Below, piece by piece: positions 9,100 to 18,308 of a stretch of 18,739 nucleotides of DNA (its first letter is position 1; each line of letters begins with the position of its first letter). Location of the stretch: positions 1 to 18,739 of the forward strand of contig JADDMT010000276.1 in the NCBI GenBank assembly GCA_021401465.1, given 5' to 3'. The position numbers were made by a program, and so were the translations under genes. The notes below the pieces were generated by a model. It had not been told where the DNA came from and did not search any database. It was given only the letters and a program-made list of their open reading frames with translations. This DNA comes from Teratosphaeria epicoccoides (lineage: Eukaryota > Ascomycota > Dothideomycetes > Mycosphaerellales > Teratosphaeriaceae).

Positions 9100-11688
9100 A
9101 TGCCACCCAAGAAGCGGGGTGACAGATCGCAAAGCTCGACTCCGATTCCCTCCACCGAGAATGCAGATCCACCACGACCTACGGGACCTGCTCTTCCAGA
9201 CGCCGAATACGATGCCATGAGCCGCGTCCTCACTTACATCTACGAGTACCGCACACCAGATGGTTTCGACCCTTCCAAGCTGTTCCACCGCAAGGTCAAT
9301 AAGCGCGTCATTCCGGAATACTACGACACCATCAAGGAACCTGTTGCGCTCAGCACCATCAAGCAGAAGATCATGAAGCGCGAGTACAGTCACTTCTCGC
9401 AGTTCGTGAGGGACTTTGCCCTGATCCCGCACAATGCCCAAGTCTTCAACAGGCCCGACAGTGGCGCATTCCAGGATGCGCTGGTGATTCGAGATCAGCT
9501 GGTCAAGCAGCTGCGGCTACTGGTAGAGAAGGGTTTGATCACGTCTGAGGTCGCCACATTGCCGGACTTGGGCGAGATCCCGACATACGAGGACATACCT
9601 GTGGAGGACGCAGAGGGTGGCGATGCGGTAGACGAGGAGTCTTCTGCGGACGAGGGCGAGGAGGAGGATGAGGAAGAGGAGGATGACGATGGGAGACGCA
9701 AGAAGCGCAAAGGTCCGCGAGGCGCTTCATCGATCGCGAAGCGAGAAGCGGCCGACGACTCGGACACTGGCAAGACGGGCAGGCATCGGGCTAGACCTCC
9801 GAAGCTTCTCACACCAATGGAGGCCCGCATTCAGGCTATCCTTAAGGGCATCCGCAAGCCGAAGAATCAACGTGGCCAGCTCATGATCAGGGATTTTGAC
9901 AGACTTCCCGACAAGCAACAACTCCCGGAGTACTATGCTACGGTCAGGGAGCCGATTGCATACGACGCGCTGAAGCGCAAGTACAAGCGCAAGAAGTACC
10001 GGACTGTCGAGGAGTTCATGGCCGACGTCAACTTGATGTTCAACAACGCCAAGCAATTCAACGAGGACGACTCGCCGGTCTACAGGCACGCCTTGCACCT
10101 GCAGAAAGAAGCAGGCAAGCTCTACGACACCGAGAAGGCTAAGTCAGACGCAGACTTCGCCGACGAGGATGGCAAAGTGCCAATGCCTAACGGTATATTG
10201 CACAATGGCGAGCTTTACAAGGTCGGCGACTGGGTGCATGTTCAAAATCCGAATGACTTGACCAAGCCAATTCCTGCTCAGATCTATCGCACTTACAAAG
10301 CGCCGAACGGCCAGAACATGGTCAATGTGTGCTGGTACTATCGTCCGGAGCAGACCGTTCACCGCTTCGACAAGCACTTCTTCCCGAACGAGGTTGTCAA
10401 GACTGGCAGATATAAAGACCATCGCATTGAGGAGATCGAGGGCAAATGTTTCATCATGTTCTGCACGCGCTACTTCAAGGGTCGTCCTCGTGGTCTACCA
10501 GAAGGCATGGAGATCTATGTTTGTGAAGCGCGATACAATGAGTCTGCACATCAGTTCAACAAGATCAAGACATGGGCAAGCTGCTTGCCTGATGAAGTGC
10601 GCGATAAAGACTACGAGATGGATCTGTTCGATCACCCGCGAAAGATGAAGAAGTATCCTTCACCACTATCGTATCTTCTAAAGGATGAACAGAAGGAGAC
10701 CGATGAGCTGCCAAAATCGCAGTGGGGTGCTGAGGGTGCGCCTCCGAGGATCGGCGCAGTCCATCGTCGGCCCAGGGGCGACAGGGATAGTCCCCCACCA
10801 GAGCCGACTCCACCACCACCACCGAAGCGCCCCACGCCGCCCCCGAGACAGATGCCTCAGCAAACCGCCCAGAACTACTCGAGCTCCGCCACACCAGCGC
10901 AGCAGTCAAGGCCAATGAATAGACCACCAAGTATCTCCTACTCCCAGCCTCAGTACGCACAGCAAGCTGCTCCGTCACCGGCACCAAGGCCGCCCTCTGT
11001 GCAGCCAGCCCATACTCCCCAGACGCCTCAAGCACAGCCAGCAACGATGCCGAGACCGGCCCAGCCCGCGACAACTTACCAACAGGCACCTACTCCCAGC
11101 GTTCCACCAAACCCGAACACGTACGCGCCCAAGCCCGCTATCAACTACCGCGAGCCAGCAGCTGTAGAAGTCTACGTCCTGCCCGATCAGGCCAACCTCT
11201 CAATTCCAGCAGAAGTGCGTGAGCAATACCAGCACGACGAGCTCGGCCGTGTACTCTTCTTCACTGCGCCCCCCGTCGCCGCAGAAGATCCAGCACCGAG
11301 CGTCAAGGGCCACAGCATCCGTTACCTGGCCGAGAAGTCGCGCCGCAAGGACACGCTGGAGAAGAAGCGCAAGGAGCGCGCGATGGACTGCCGGCAAGCG
11401 CAGCGTGTTGCCAAGAAGGTCAAGCTTGATAATGTCAAGCACGCCGCTGATGAGATTGAGGGCATGAAGCGTCGCGCCCTGGCTGCGCTCGAGAGGCAGA
11501 TGGCAGAAGCTGCGGTCGCCGAGATGGACGACAGAGATCTTGCGGACCTGAGTGCGGCGCAGATCACTGCAATGGAGAGGCAGAGGATGATCGAGACAGG
11601 AGCGAGGAAAAGAGAGGAGAGTCGCAGGCCGAGGTTCGATGCGCCGGGTGTTTTTGCGGATGATATCGATAACAGAGTTGTGTTGTGA
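9100..11688 (+). CDS. RSC chromatin-remodelling complex subunit RSC1/RSC2-like (two bromodomains, BAH)
   Basis: The 862-residue protein is encoded without introns. Bromodomain 1 spans about residues 38-140, with the acetyl-lysine-binding Asn in HNAQVFN (N117). An acidic run (about 168-197) and a basic patch (GRRKKRK) follow. Bromodomain 2 spans about 240-345, with the equivalent Asn in NNAKQFN (N321). A BAH domain spans about 368-495. The rest is a long Pro/Gln-rich region and a basic, helical C-terminal tail with KKRKERAMD. This order is diagnostic of the Rsc1/Rsc2 subunits of the SWI/SNF-type RSC complex (polybromo in animals), which reads acetylated histones and moves nucleosomes in the nucleus. 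Length is close to the yeast proteins. The start ATG (context acaATGcc) precedes a short basic leader; the upstream 138 bases border a transposon repeat. Stop is TGA. Confidence 0.95.
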   Translation: MPPKKRGDRSQSSTPIPSTENADPPRPTGPALPDAEYDAMSRVLTYIYEYRTPDGFDPSKLFHRKVNKRVIPEYYDTIKEPVALSTIKQKIMKREYSHFSQFVRDFALIPHNAQVFNRPDSGAFQDALVIRDQLVKQLRLLVEKGLITSEVATLPDLGEIPTYEDIPVEDAEGGDAVDEESSADEGEEEDEEEEDDDGRRKKRKGPRGASSIAKREAADDSDTGKTGRHRARPPKLLTPMEARIQAILKGIRKPKNQRGQLMIRDFDRLPDKQQLPEYYATVREPIAYDALKRKYKRKKYRTVEEFMADVNLMFNNAKQFNEDDSPVYRHALHLQKEAGKLYDTEKAKSDADFADEDGKVPMPNGILHNGELYKVGDWVHVQNPNDLTKPIPAQIYRTYKAPNGQNMVNVCWYYRPEQTVHRFDKHFFPNEVVKTGRYKDHRIEEIEGKCFIMFCTRYFKGRPRGLPEGMEIYVCEARYNESAHQFNKIKTWASCLPDEVRDKDYEMDLFDHPRKMKKYPSPLSYLLKDEQKETDELPKSQWGAEGAPPRIGAVHRRPRGDRDSPPPEPTPPPPPKRPTPPPRQMPQQTAQNYSSSATPAQQSRPMNRPPSISYSQPQYAQQAAPSPAPRPPSVQPAHTPQTPQAQPATMPRPAQPATTYQQAPTPSVPPNPNTYAPKPAINYREPAAVEVYVLPDQANLSIPAEVREQYQHDELGRVLFFTAPPVAAEDPAPSVKGHSIRYLAEKSRRKDTLEKKRKERAMDCRQAQRVAKKVKLDNVKHAADEIEGMKRRALAALERQMAEAAVAEMDDRDLADLSAAQITAMERQRMIETGARKREESRRPRFDAPGVFADDIDNRVVL

Positions 11689-12265
11689 GGCGGGCTTGAT
11701 GGGTCAGTGCTACTGATAGGTTGAAGCGAGCATGGCGTACCTGGCGATTTGCAAGGCCTCTTCTCGCCTGTAATATTTGTAGATGCGGATGTATCACGAG
11801 TCATGAAGCAGGTCCGCCGAGCTGGTCCCATATGGCAAGTTGGAGTTGGCATCGTTTGGATGCCTTGGTAACAAGTAAAGTGCCGTGCGACGGGAGGTTC
11901 TGTCATCAGGGAGCGCTGCTGCATGTGCCGCGTCGGATTGGCGACAAGTGCGAGGATAGACTGACCAAGTTGGGGGATAGACTGGCCAGGTTGGAATATG
12001 AGCGGGCTACTTACACGGTTGGCTGGGTCTACTGTTCTACAAAGGACGGTTCCAGTTGTCCGTGGTCGCGGAAGTTGAAGTTGGACTGTCGTGTCGAAGG
12101 TGAGTGAATCGAAACTATTGCTTATGCATGTGTGCCTGAGTGCCTGAGTGCCTGAACCAGCTGCGCGTGCTCGCTCCGTTGCGGCTGTTCGAAAAGTCAC
12201 TGACAATCCACTTTACACTCCCGCCTCACCCATACACAACCTGAAATCTATCACAATCTCTCATC
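11689..12265. other. Intergenic region between the RSC-type gene and RPT3
   Basis: It holds the 3' untranslated end of the first gene and the promoter/5' leader of RPT3. Just upstream of RPT3 there is pyrimidine- and CA-rich sequence typical of fungal leaders. TGCCTGAG occurs three times in tandem at 12133-12155, the last copy one base short. An open frame at 11721-12107 has no recognisable features and I do not call it a gene. No tRNA or other RNA gene is seen. Confidence 0.6.
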
Positions 12266-13531
12266 ATGGCTTCCGCCGACGTTATCTCACCCGCCAACAC
12301 CCCTGCTCCTCACCAACATTCACCACTCAGCAACGCGATCGCTAACATCGACTCCCTGGAAGGCGCAAGTCAAACCGACGATCAATACGCCACTTACAAG
12401 AAGCTTCAGCGCCAACTCGAATACATCAAGCTGCAAGAAGAGTACATTAAAGATGAGCAACGCTCCCTCAAGCGCGAGCTCGTGCGCGCGCAGGAAGAGA
12501 TCAAGCGCATCCAGTCAGTACCGCTCGTCATCGGGCAATTCATGGAGGCTATCGACAACAACACCGGCATCGTGCAGAGCTCGACGGGCAGCAACTATGT
12601 CGTGAGGATACTAAGTACATTGGACCGGGAGCTGCTGAAGCCGAGCTCGAGCGTGGCGCTGCATCGGCATAGCAATAGCTTGGTGGACATCCTGCCGCCG
12701 GAGGCAGACAGCAGTATTGCCATGTTGGGCGCAGACGAGAAGCCGGACGTCAGCTACGCGGATGTCGGTGGGCTGGACATGCAGAAGCAGGAGATTCGGG
12801 AGGCTGTGGAGCTCCCTCTCACACAGTTCGATCTCTACAAGCAGATCGGTATCGATCCGCCGCGTGGTGTACTGCTCTACGGACCTCCAGGCACAGGAAA
12901 GACGATGTTGGTGAAAGCCGTCGCAAACAGCACCACCGCATCCTTCATCAGAGTGGTAGGGTCGGAGTTCGTGCAAAAATACTTAGGAGAGGGCCCGCGG
13001 ATGGTCCGAGACGTCTTCCGCATGGCGCGGGAAAATAGCCCCGCCATTATCTTCATCGACGAAATCGACGCAATCGCCACCAAGCGCTTCGACGCCCAAA
13101 CTGGCGCGGACCGCGAAGTCCAGCGCATCCTCCTCGAGCTCCTCAACCAAATGGACGGCTTCGACCAAACCTCCAACGTCAAAGTCATCATGGCCACGAA
13201 CCGCGCCGATACCCTGGATCCCGCTCTCCTGCGTCCGGGGCGCCTGGACCGCAAAATCGAGTTTCCGTCTCTCCGCGACAGACGCGAGCGGAGGCTGATC
13301 TTCTCGACGATTGCGAGCAAGATGTCGTTGAGTCCGGAGGTGGATCTGGATTCGTTGATTGTGCGGAACGATCCTTTGAGTGGGGCGGTAATTGCGGCGG
13401 TGATGCAGGAGGCCGGATTGAGGGCGGTGCGGAAGAATCGGTATAATATTATTCAGCAGGATTTGGAGGATGCGTATACGAGTCAGGTCAAGGGGGCGAG
13501 TGAGGCGGATAAGTTTGACTTTTATAAGTAG
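12266..13531 (+). CDS. RPT3: 26S proteasome regulatory particle ATPase Rpt3
   Basis: The 421-residue AAA+ ATPase belongs to the base of the 19S regulatory particle, which unfolds ubiquitinated substrates and feeds them to the 20S core. N-terminal coiled coil spans about residues 37-84 and an OB-like domain 85-150. Walker A GPPGTGKT is at 206-213, Walker B IIFIDEID at 261-268, and arginine-finger region RPGRLDR at 323-329. The pore-loop region reads EFVQKYLGEG. The sequence around the second region of homology (ATKRFDAQTGADREVQRI) is distinctive of Rpt3. The C-terminus DFYK carries the HbYX motif that docks into the 20S alpha ring. Length fits the family (yeast about 428). The start sits in ATCATGGCT. 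It ends with TAG, so TAG is a true stop in this genome. No intron is needed. It is convergent with the eIF2 beta gene. Confidence 0.98.
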   Translation: MASADVISPANTPAPHQHSPLSNAIANIDSLEGASQTDDQYATYKKLQRQLEYIKLQEEYIKDEQRSLKRELVRAQEEIKRIQSVPLVIGQFMEAIDNNTGIVQSSTGSNYVVRILSTLDRELLKPSSSVALHRHSNSLVDILPPEADSSIAMLGADEKPDVSYADVGGLDMQKQEIREAVELPLTQFDLYKQIGIDPPRGVLLYGPPGTGKTMLVKAVANSTTASFIRVVGSEFVQKYLGEGPRMVRDVFRMARENSPAIIFIDEIDAIATKRFDAQTGADREVQRILLELLNQMDGFDQTSNVKVIMATNRADTLDPALLRPGRLDRKIEFPSLRDRRERRLIFSTIASKMSLSPEVDLDSLIVRNDPLSGAVIAAVMQEAGLRAVRKNRYNIIQQDLEDAYTSQVKGASEADKFDFYK

Positions 13532-14014
13532 GCTGGGTGCGTGCTTGCATGGGAAGAAGGGGGTTTGGAGTGTATTATAGTAGTGGTGGTGGGAAGGACG
13601 CTGCGAGTGCATATGCTCATGGTACAGCGGCATGCACAGGGTAATGCGCGGACGTATGGCATCGCGTGGACCTGTGAGAATAGGTTCACGTGGATGTATT
13701 AGACTTGACACCAGAAACCAGGCTTTACAGTGGACTTCACATTGAAGGACAAGATCAAATGCATCACGAGGACGCTCAATCTTCCCGACGCACGCACGCA
13801 CCATTGATGGCAAGGCCAATTGCAGGGCAAGAAATGTTCACTTTTCAAGAACGGCTTCTGTATTGTATATGCTCCTATCCCTCGACTTCTTGCCGACGCG
13901 CGCTCCATAGTGTTACAGCACGCGGAGCCACATGTGCGCCAGCGGGCCACATGCACCACGCCGTGAGCCTGGACCAAGCAGGTACCGCTATGCGTTGCCT
14001 CATCATAGTGCAAT
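13532..14014. other. Convergent intergenic region, RPT3 and eIF2 beta 3' ends
   Basis: This holds the 3' untranslated regions of two genes facing each other. Open frames exist on both strands but none resembles a protein. The first part is notably G/T-rich on the plus strand, continuing a trend from the end of RPT3. I see no RNA gene and no transposon fragment. Confidence 0.6.
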
Positions 14015-15018
14015 CTAACCCTGCTGTCTCTTCCTCTTGCCGACCTGGGCCGAAAACCCCGTCTTGATGGCCGTGACAGACCGCCTGGAACCGCAGGCAT
14101 TGCAGGTGACGAAGTACAGCCGGTTCTCGCCCTTGCTGAGCTCGGTGTTGGTGCCTTTGCAGGTTTTGCAGTTGACGTACTCGACTGGAAGGAGAGAACA
14201 ATTGTCAGCACTCACTCACACTACAGACGAGAAGGCGGGGGGGAGGAAGTGTAGGACTCACTAATATACTGCCTCAACACATTCTCAATCTGCTTCTGCT
14301 GGAAGCGTCCCTTGATCACCAGTCTCCGACTCCCATCCACGGAGCCGCTGGTTCCCAGTTCCGCGAAGAGGAACTGTGTGACGTGCTCGTCCGTTCGTTT
14401 CAGGCGCTTGCAGATCTCCGCGAGGTTGGCGAAAATCGTCTTCTTGTTCCCTTCGCGCAGACACTGCGGAGGCGGGATTTTCAGCTTCTGGAGACTGCTG
14501 GTCGCGAACTCTGGGTTGCGCTCGTGCAGGAGCTCGAAGAAGCGGTGCAGCAGGCTGTCGTAGTTGAGGGGGACGGTGCTGTCGTGTGCCCAGACGCCGG
14601 TGCCCTCGACCAAGTCGCCTTGCTGCACGCCTGTCTCTTCCTCCTTGGTGTCTGCGGTATCTTCTGCGCCTCCCTCGTCGGCCCCGACTTCTGCGAGTTT
14701 GGCCTCAAAGTCGTCGCCGGTGGTCTTGGGCTTCTTCTTTTTCTTCTTCTTGAGAGCCGCGAGGTCCAGCTCGCCATCGTCTGCTGCTTTCTCCTCGCCG
14801 CCAGCCTCGCCGTCGTCTTTCTTCGGCTTCTTCTTCTTCTTCTTGCCGAGGCCCTCGAACATGGCGTTGATCTCGTCGACCTGCTTGTCGCCGTCTTTCT
14901 CGCCATCGTGAGCGCCGTTTGTGCCGGTGAGGTCGCCGTTGTGGTCGACGATTGTTTCGCCGTCGGCGAAAGCGACGCTCTTGCGCGGCTTGCGCTCTGG
15001 CAAATCCGAGTCGGACAT
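14015..15018 (-). CDS. SUI3: Translation initiation factor eIF2 subunit beta (one intron)
   Basis: Exon 1 is 15018-14262 and exon 2 is 14184-14015; together they encode 308 residues. The joint restores QYIIEYV, the conserved block before the zinc finger. The N-terminal half is charged, with two polylysine blocks (KKKKKKPKK and KKKKKKKPK) of the kind that bind eIF5 and the GEF eIF2B epsilon. The C-terminal core contains NPEFATSSLQKLKIPPPQ and then a C4 zinc finger (CKTC...CNAC) and a basic tail. eIF2 delivers initiator Met-tRNA to the 40S subunit in the cytoplasm; the beta subunit affects start-site selection and GTP hydrolysis. Yeast Sui3 has three lysine blocks and two are obvious here. The stop is TAG. 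The start codon lies 152 bases from the inverted E repeat. Confidence 0.97.
14185..14261 (-). other. 77-bp intron of the eIF2 beta gene
   Basis: On the minus strand it begins GTGAGT, has a branch-like GCTGAC and ends TTCCAG. Splicing joins QYI to IEYVNCKTC, exactly the conserved family sequence, so the call rests on protein homology as well as splice consensus. Confidence 0.95.
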
Positions 15019-15170
15019 GGTGGAGCTTGTTGTGGCGTGTGGGTGGTGATGTGTAATGTTCTTCCACAGGCACGAAATGGTAATATACTCTGTATGAGCG
15101 ATGTGTCATACGGCCTCAAGGCATTCAGGCACAAAGCCGCGGCCCGTGGCGCGTTGGACGGCGGTCTGAA

Positions 15171-15355
15171 TGTGCCAATTCCACATGCATGTGTTTTTTG
15201 ATATCACGTGTTTGCTCAAATTGAGCTGGTTATTGCTAAATATCACTTCACTAGCGATTGTTATTGTGATTCAATGATATTGTCGGCTCAGTTATAAGTG
15301 ATTCCTCCTCGCTGCTATCAACTTACTATGTTATACCCTTAGATTACTATAATAT
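15171..15355 (-). repeat. Inverted copy of the element E terminal repeat, cut by element D
   Basis: Read on the plus strand it starts TGTGCCAATTCC and matches the reverse complement of 8775-8961 with scattered transitions. It lacks only the final two bases, where the D LTR begins (TGTCATGAG at 15356). With the copy at 8775-8961 it flanks the three-gene island in inverted orientation. Whether a full E element once followed on the right, or this is a solo repeat, cannot be told. The D element probably inserted here, with AATAT as its candidate target site. Confidence 0.55.
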
Positions 15356-15621
15356 TGTCATGAGTGTCAGGAGTACTGCGGGTTTCAGGATCGTGAGGGT
15401 CCTGAGTGCTATGAGTTATAGGCACAGTCATAGGAGAAAGGATCTATCACGTGAGGACAGATGCCTAGATCTATAGGGTTAGTCTACAGATCTATAGGCC
15501 TATAAGGAAGAAGGGATCTGTTATAGGATAATAGACCCTTAGATCTATAGGGTTAGTCTACAGATCTATAGACATGGATCTGTCAGGTCTATTAACAGAT
15601 CTAACAGAGCTACTCTGTCTC
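15356..15621 (+). repeat. Partial LTR of element D (left copy), interrupted by copy C
   Basis: It begins TGTCATGAGTGTCAGG and aligns with the reverse complement of the complete D LTR at 17906-18308. It stops at the copy C LTR before the TATA-like region. It contains CACGTG at 15448-15453 and repeated GATCTATAGGGTTAGTCTAC units. It is more RIP-mutated than the right-hand copy and shorter internally. Confidence 0.75.
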
Positions 15622-15981
15622 TAATACAGTTGATACTAGGGGGCTATTAGAACTACATAGGTTCTAATGCCTACCCTTAGCATGTAGTAACCCTGCTACA
15701 TATAGCAAGGGGGTCCTTTGTACATACATTAGCTTGTATGTCGTCTAAGTAGGATTAGTTGTCGACATAGGACGCCTCTATGTCACTCTTCCTATAGTAC
15801 CCCTATAGGGTTAGGCTTAGACATGCTTTCCCTAATTAAGGAGCGTTAGGGGTTATAAGCACCCTTAGCGCTACCTCTGTAATAAGCAGAAAGCAGCGCT
15901 GTCTTATACCTACTAAAAGGTTAGATTACTCTGTCACACTACGAGATATTTTCATATTATATAGCATATACATCTATATTA
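15622..15981 (+). repeat. 5' LTR of copy C (360 bp)
   Basis: It begins TAATACAGTTGATACT, the RIP form of TGATACGG..., and ends TATATTA. TATAAG lies at 15854-15859, with AGAAAGCAG at 15888-15896 as candidate RNA start. Length and sequence match the LTRs of copies A and B. Confidence 0.9.
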
Positions 15982-15984
15982 GTT

Positions 15985-15993
15985 CTGCTTTCT
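15985..15993 (+). other. Putative self-priming primer-binding site of copy C
   Basis: CTGCTTTCT starts four bases after the LTR and is complementary to AGAAAGCAG at 15888-15896. The pair is fully kept in copies A and C although the surroundings are mutated, but neither nonamer is fully protected from RIP, so the conservation is only weak support. Confidence 0.5.
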
Positions 15994-16030
15994 CCCCCCT
16001 ACTTTGCAGTCTAGCAGAGAATACTACGAT

Positions 16031-17905
16031 ATGTCTAGAGTACTACAAACTCGCAACTAACGCGTAGCAAGCGCCATCCTAAGCGCCTGCGACAGCGAAG
16101 CTAGCCTAAGTAACTAGCCTGCAGAAGTACCTGCTACGAGCGACACTACATTAAGCGACAGTTCCGCTAGAGGCTAATTACGCGGCAGACAAGGTAATAG
16201 ACCCCCTGTATAGGGACTGTAGCAAACCCTGACTATCGACCTAGCCCTTATAGCCATGATTGTTAATTAGGTCGCGAACTGCCTTACGAACTAGAGCTAG
16301 AGCCGCACTGCTTCTAGTAGCGACAACGGCGAGGACGACGAAGATGTCACTATAAGTAGTACTAATAAACTAGCAGACGAAGAAATCTAGCGAGATTTCA
16401 CGCTAGGGACCCGTGAAGACAACTTACTAGGAGGCGCAGACCCTCCGCATGTGCCCGCAAACCTAGTGCCTGAATTCAGGGCCATAGTAGGCTAACTAGG
16501 AGGTAGTCGTAACGCATGCAACCTGAAGCCGTTTAAGGGAGACACCTTAAAGGAGGCTCGAACTTTCTTGCAGGTATGTAAGGCAGTTTTCATGCTTAAC
16601 CTACATGGATATTCTACAGAGGGCGAACGAGTCGCCTTTAGTATGATGTAGCTTAAAGAGGATAAGGAACCTCGCAATAATTGGCATGAGCGGTATGACC
16701 TTATGTAGGTCTATAACAGAACGTATATGTAGGCGGACTTTCGCTAGTTCTATGTCGACTAGGTCGAGGATCCGGGGAATTGCGCCCTTACTATGTCTGT
16801 CGAGTACAAGAAGGCTAAGTAGGGGAAGGGACAAATAACCTCTAGCTTCGCTACCTACCTCGCCACGCTCAAGGGACAGATGCTACCCTATACTAAGACA
16901 TAACGCATGCGGCACTTGCTTGTCAAACTTAATGATGATCTTCAGAACACGATCATGACTTTCCATGAACTCCTAACAACTCGGCAAGACCTCGTGTCCC
17001 TTGCGACACGTATGGAAATTACCTTGAAGCGAAATAGAAAATCGGGTAGTAAGGACAATAAGTGTCTAAGCCCTGAAGACCTACTAAAGGGCCGCTATTA
17101 CAAGCGCCCTAGGGGTCACGTCTAACGCGGTAGTTCATTCCGGAGGAGCAAGCCCTCTAAGCTAAAAGACAGTAGCGAGAAGCCTCTAAGTAGCTACTAC
17201 ATCTGTAGAGCGAGGGACTACTAGGCAGCTTGCTATCCTAAACGAAGTAATAGGAAGAAGGTAAGCAAGGTGTCTGAAACCTCCCTAGAGGGAAGGCGAA
17301 AGAAGGACAAGCCTAAGACAACCGAATAGCTACTACGGGTATCTAAGCTGTCTGTTACTAATAGTATAGACTTGTGGCCTGCCTAGCGCCTATCTGGTGC
17401 GGTCCGAGTTAATAGCTCGCTTAAGCTAGTAGACTATATGTTAGATGACCTTGCGGAGGTTAACGTGATACCCTAGAGGGTAATCATACGGCTTGGTTTA
17501 AAGCCGATCCTAGGAGCCCTGCTGCCTACTATGAAGTCCTTTCGGGGCGAAGGCGTAGCGGCTCGAGGCGCGTATAACATGCGCCTCTAACTCGCGGACT
17601 CCTCGGGAGAAGTGCGCGAGACTAACGAAGTCTTCTACGCTAAAGACGTTCCTAATAAGGAGCTCCTGCTCGGCCGCCCTTAGCGCTACAAGCAGGGAGT
17701 CGTTATTGATAGAGCTACTAACAACTAGTTCTATAGCTCTATAGGCGAAGTTCCTGCGGTGCGGATGCGTGACGCACATAGCTTCTACAAGGACATGAAG
17801 AAGGTCTAATGCGTGTATTGTCATAAGGGTAGGTGCCGATAGCAGGAAGGTAACTAGGTGTTAGACTCGGGAGCTGTGAAGAATATCGACAATGGTAGTT
17901 GACCT
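16031..17905 (+). pseudogene. gag-protease polyprotein of copy C, RIP-damaged
   Basis: The ATG at 16031 matches the copy A start, and the frame continues to the D junction; most interrupting codons are TAG or TAA. Order: acidic, low-complexity N-terminus; capsid-like region from residue 165; zinc knuckle near residue 392, here with the first Cys changed to Tyr but the last Cys (AACYP) kept, complementary to the damage in copy A; retropepsin-like domain with D-D-L-A near residue 472. After it comes a linker with a CVYCHKGRC segment of unknown role. The frame meets a TGA just before the D junction (at 17899-17904), so the exact boundary is approximate. Confidence 0.85.
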
Positions 17906-18308
17906 TGTAACTGACTCTCCTCTAAGCAAGAGAGGATTGAATTGAGATTGAGCACGAAGCTCCTAACTGCCTGTCCTAAAGCCATCCCTATATACTAGAG
18001 AGTGACAGAGCAGCTCTGTTAGATCTGTCGACAGACCCGACAGATCCGTGTCTGTAGATCTATGGACTAACCCCACAGATCTAAGGGTCTGTCATCACGT
18101 GACAGATCCCTTCTTCCTTGTAAGCCCATGGATCTGTAGACTAACCCTACAGATCCGGGGATCTATCCTCACGTGACAGATCCTTTCTTCCATGACTATG
18201 CCTATGACTCATAGTACTCCTATGACGGTACTATGACTCATAGCACTTAGGACCTACATGATCCTGTATCCTATAGTACTCCGGACAGTACTCCTGACAC
18301 TCATGACA
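17906..18308 (-). repeat. 3' LTR of element D (right copy, 403 bp)
   Basis: On the minus strand it starts TGTCATGAG and ends GTTACA, giving matched TGT...ACA ends. A polypurine tract lies immediately upstream in the element's orientation, which marks this as the 3' LTR. A TATATA-like site lies at about 17988-17994. The U3 part holds two imperfect copies of a 60-70-base unit (18052-18118 and 18133-18191), each with CACGTG (18096-18101, 18170-18175) and GATCTGT/ACAGATC palindromic pieces. Confidence 0.75.

Larger units (their letters stand above)
15622..17905 (+). mobile_element. Ty3/gypsy copy C, 5' part, interrupted by element D
   Basis: This is the plus-strand counterpart of copy A: LTR, leader, gag and protease, colinear over 1889 bases and extending about 395 bases further towards the RT. 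Its left LTR cuts the D repeat at 15621/15622. On the right it is cut at about 17905 by a minus-strand D element; the five bases before the junction are gacct. More CAG/CAA and TGG codons have become TAG/TAA than in A. The rest of C should lie right of the window beyond D. Confidence 0.88.

Noticed and set aside
11721..12107. 128-codon plus-strand open frame in the spacer before RPT3
   Set aside because: It has no domain, no coding signature I can see, and lies where untranslated regions are expected.
11322..12206. 294-codon minus-strand open frame over the end of the RSC-type gene and the spacer
   Set aside because: It overlaps a well-supported coding region in antisense and its product has no recognisable features.
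14383..15201. Long plus-strand open frame opposite the eIF2 beta gene
   Set aside because: It mirrors the lysine-rich, spliced eIF2 beta gene and ends in the transposon repeat; its hydrophobic composition is the complement of Lys/Glu/Asp codons.
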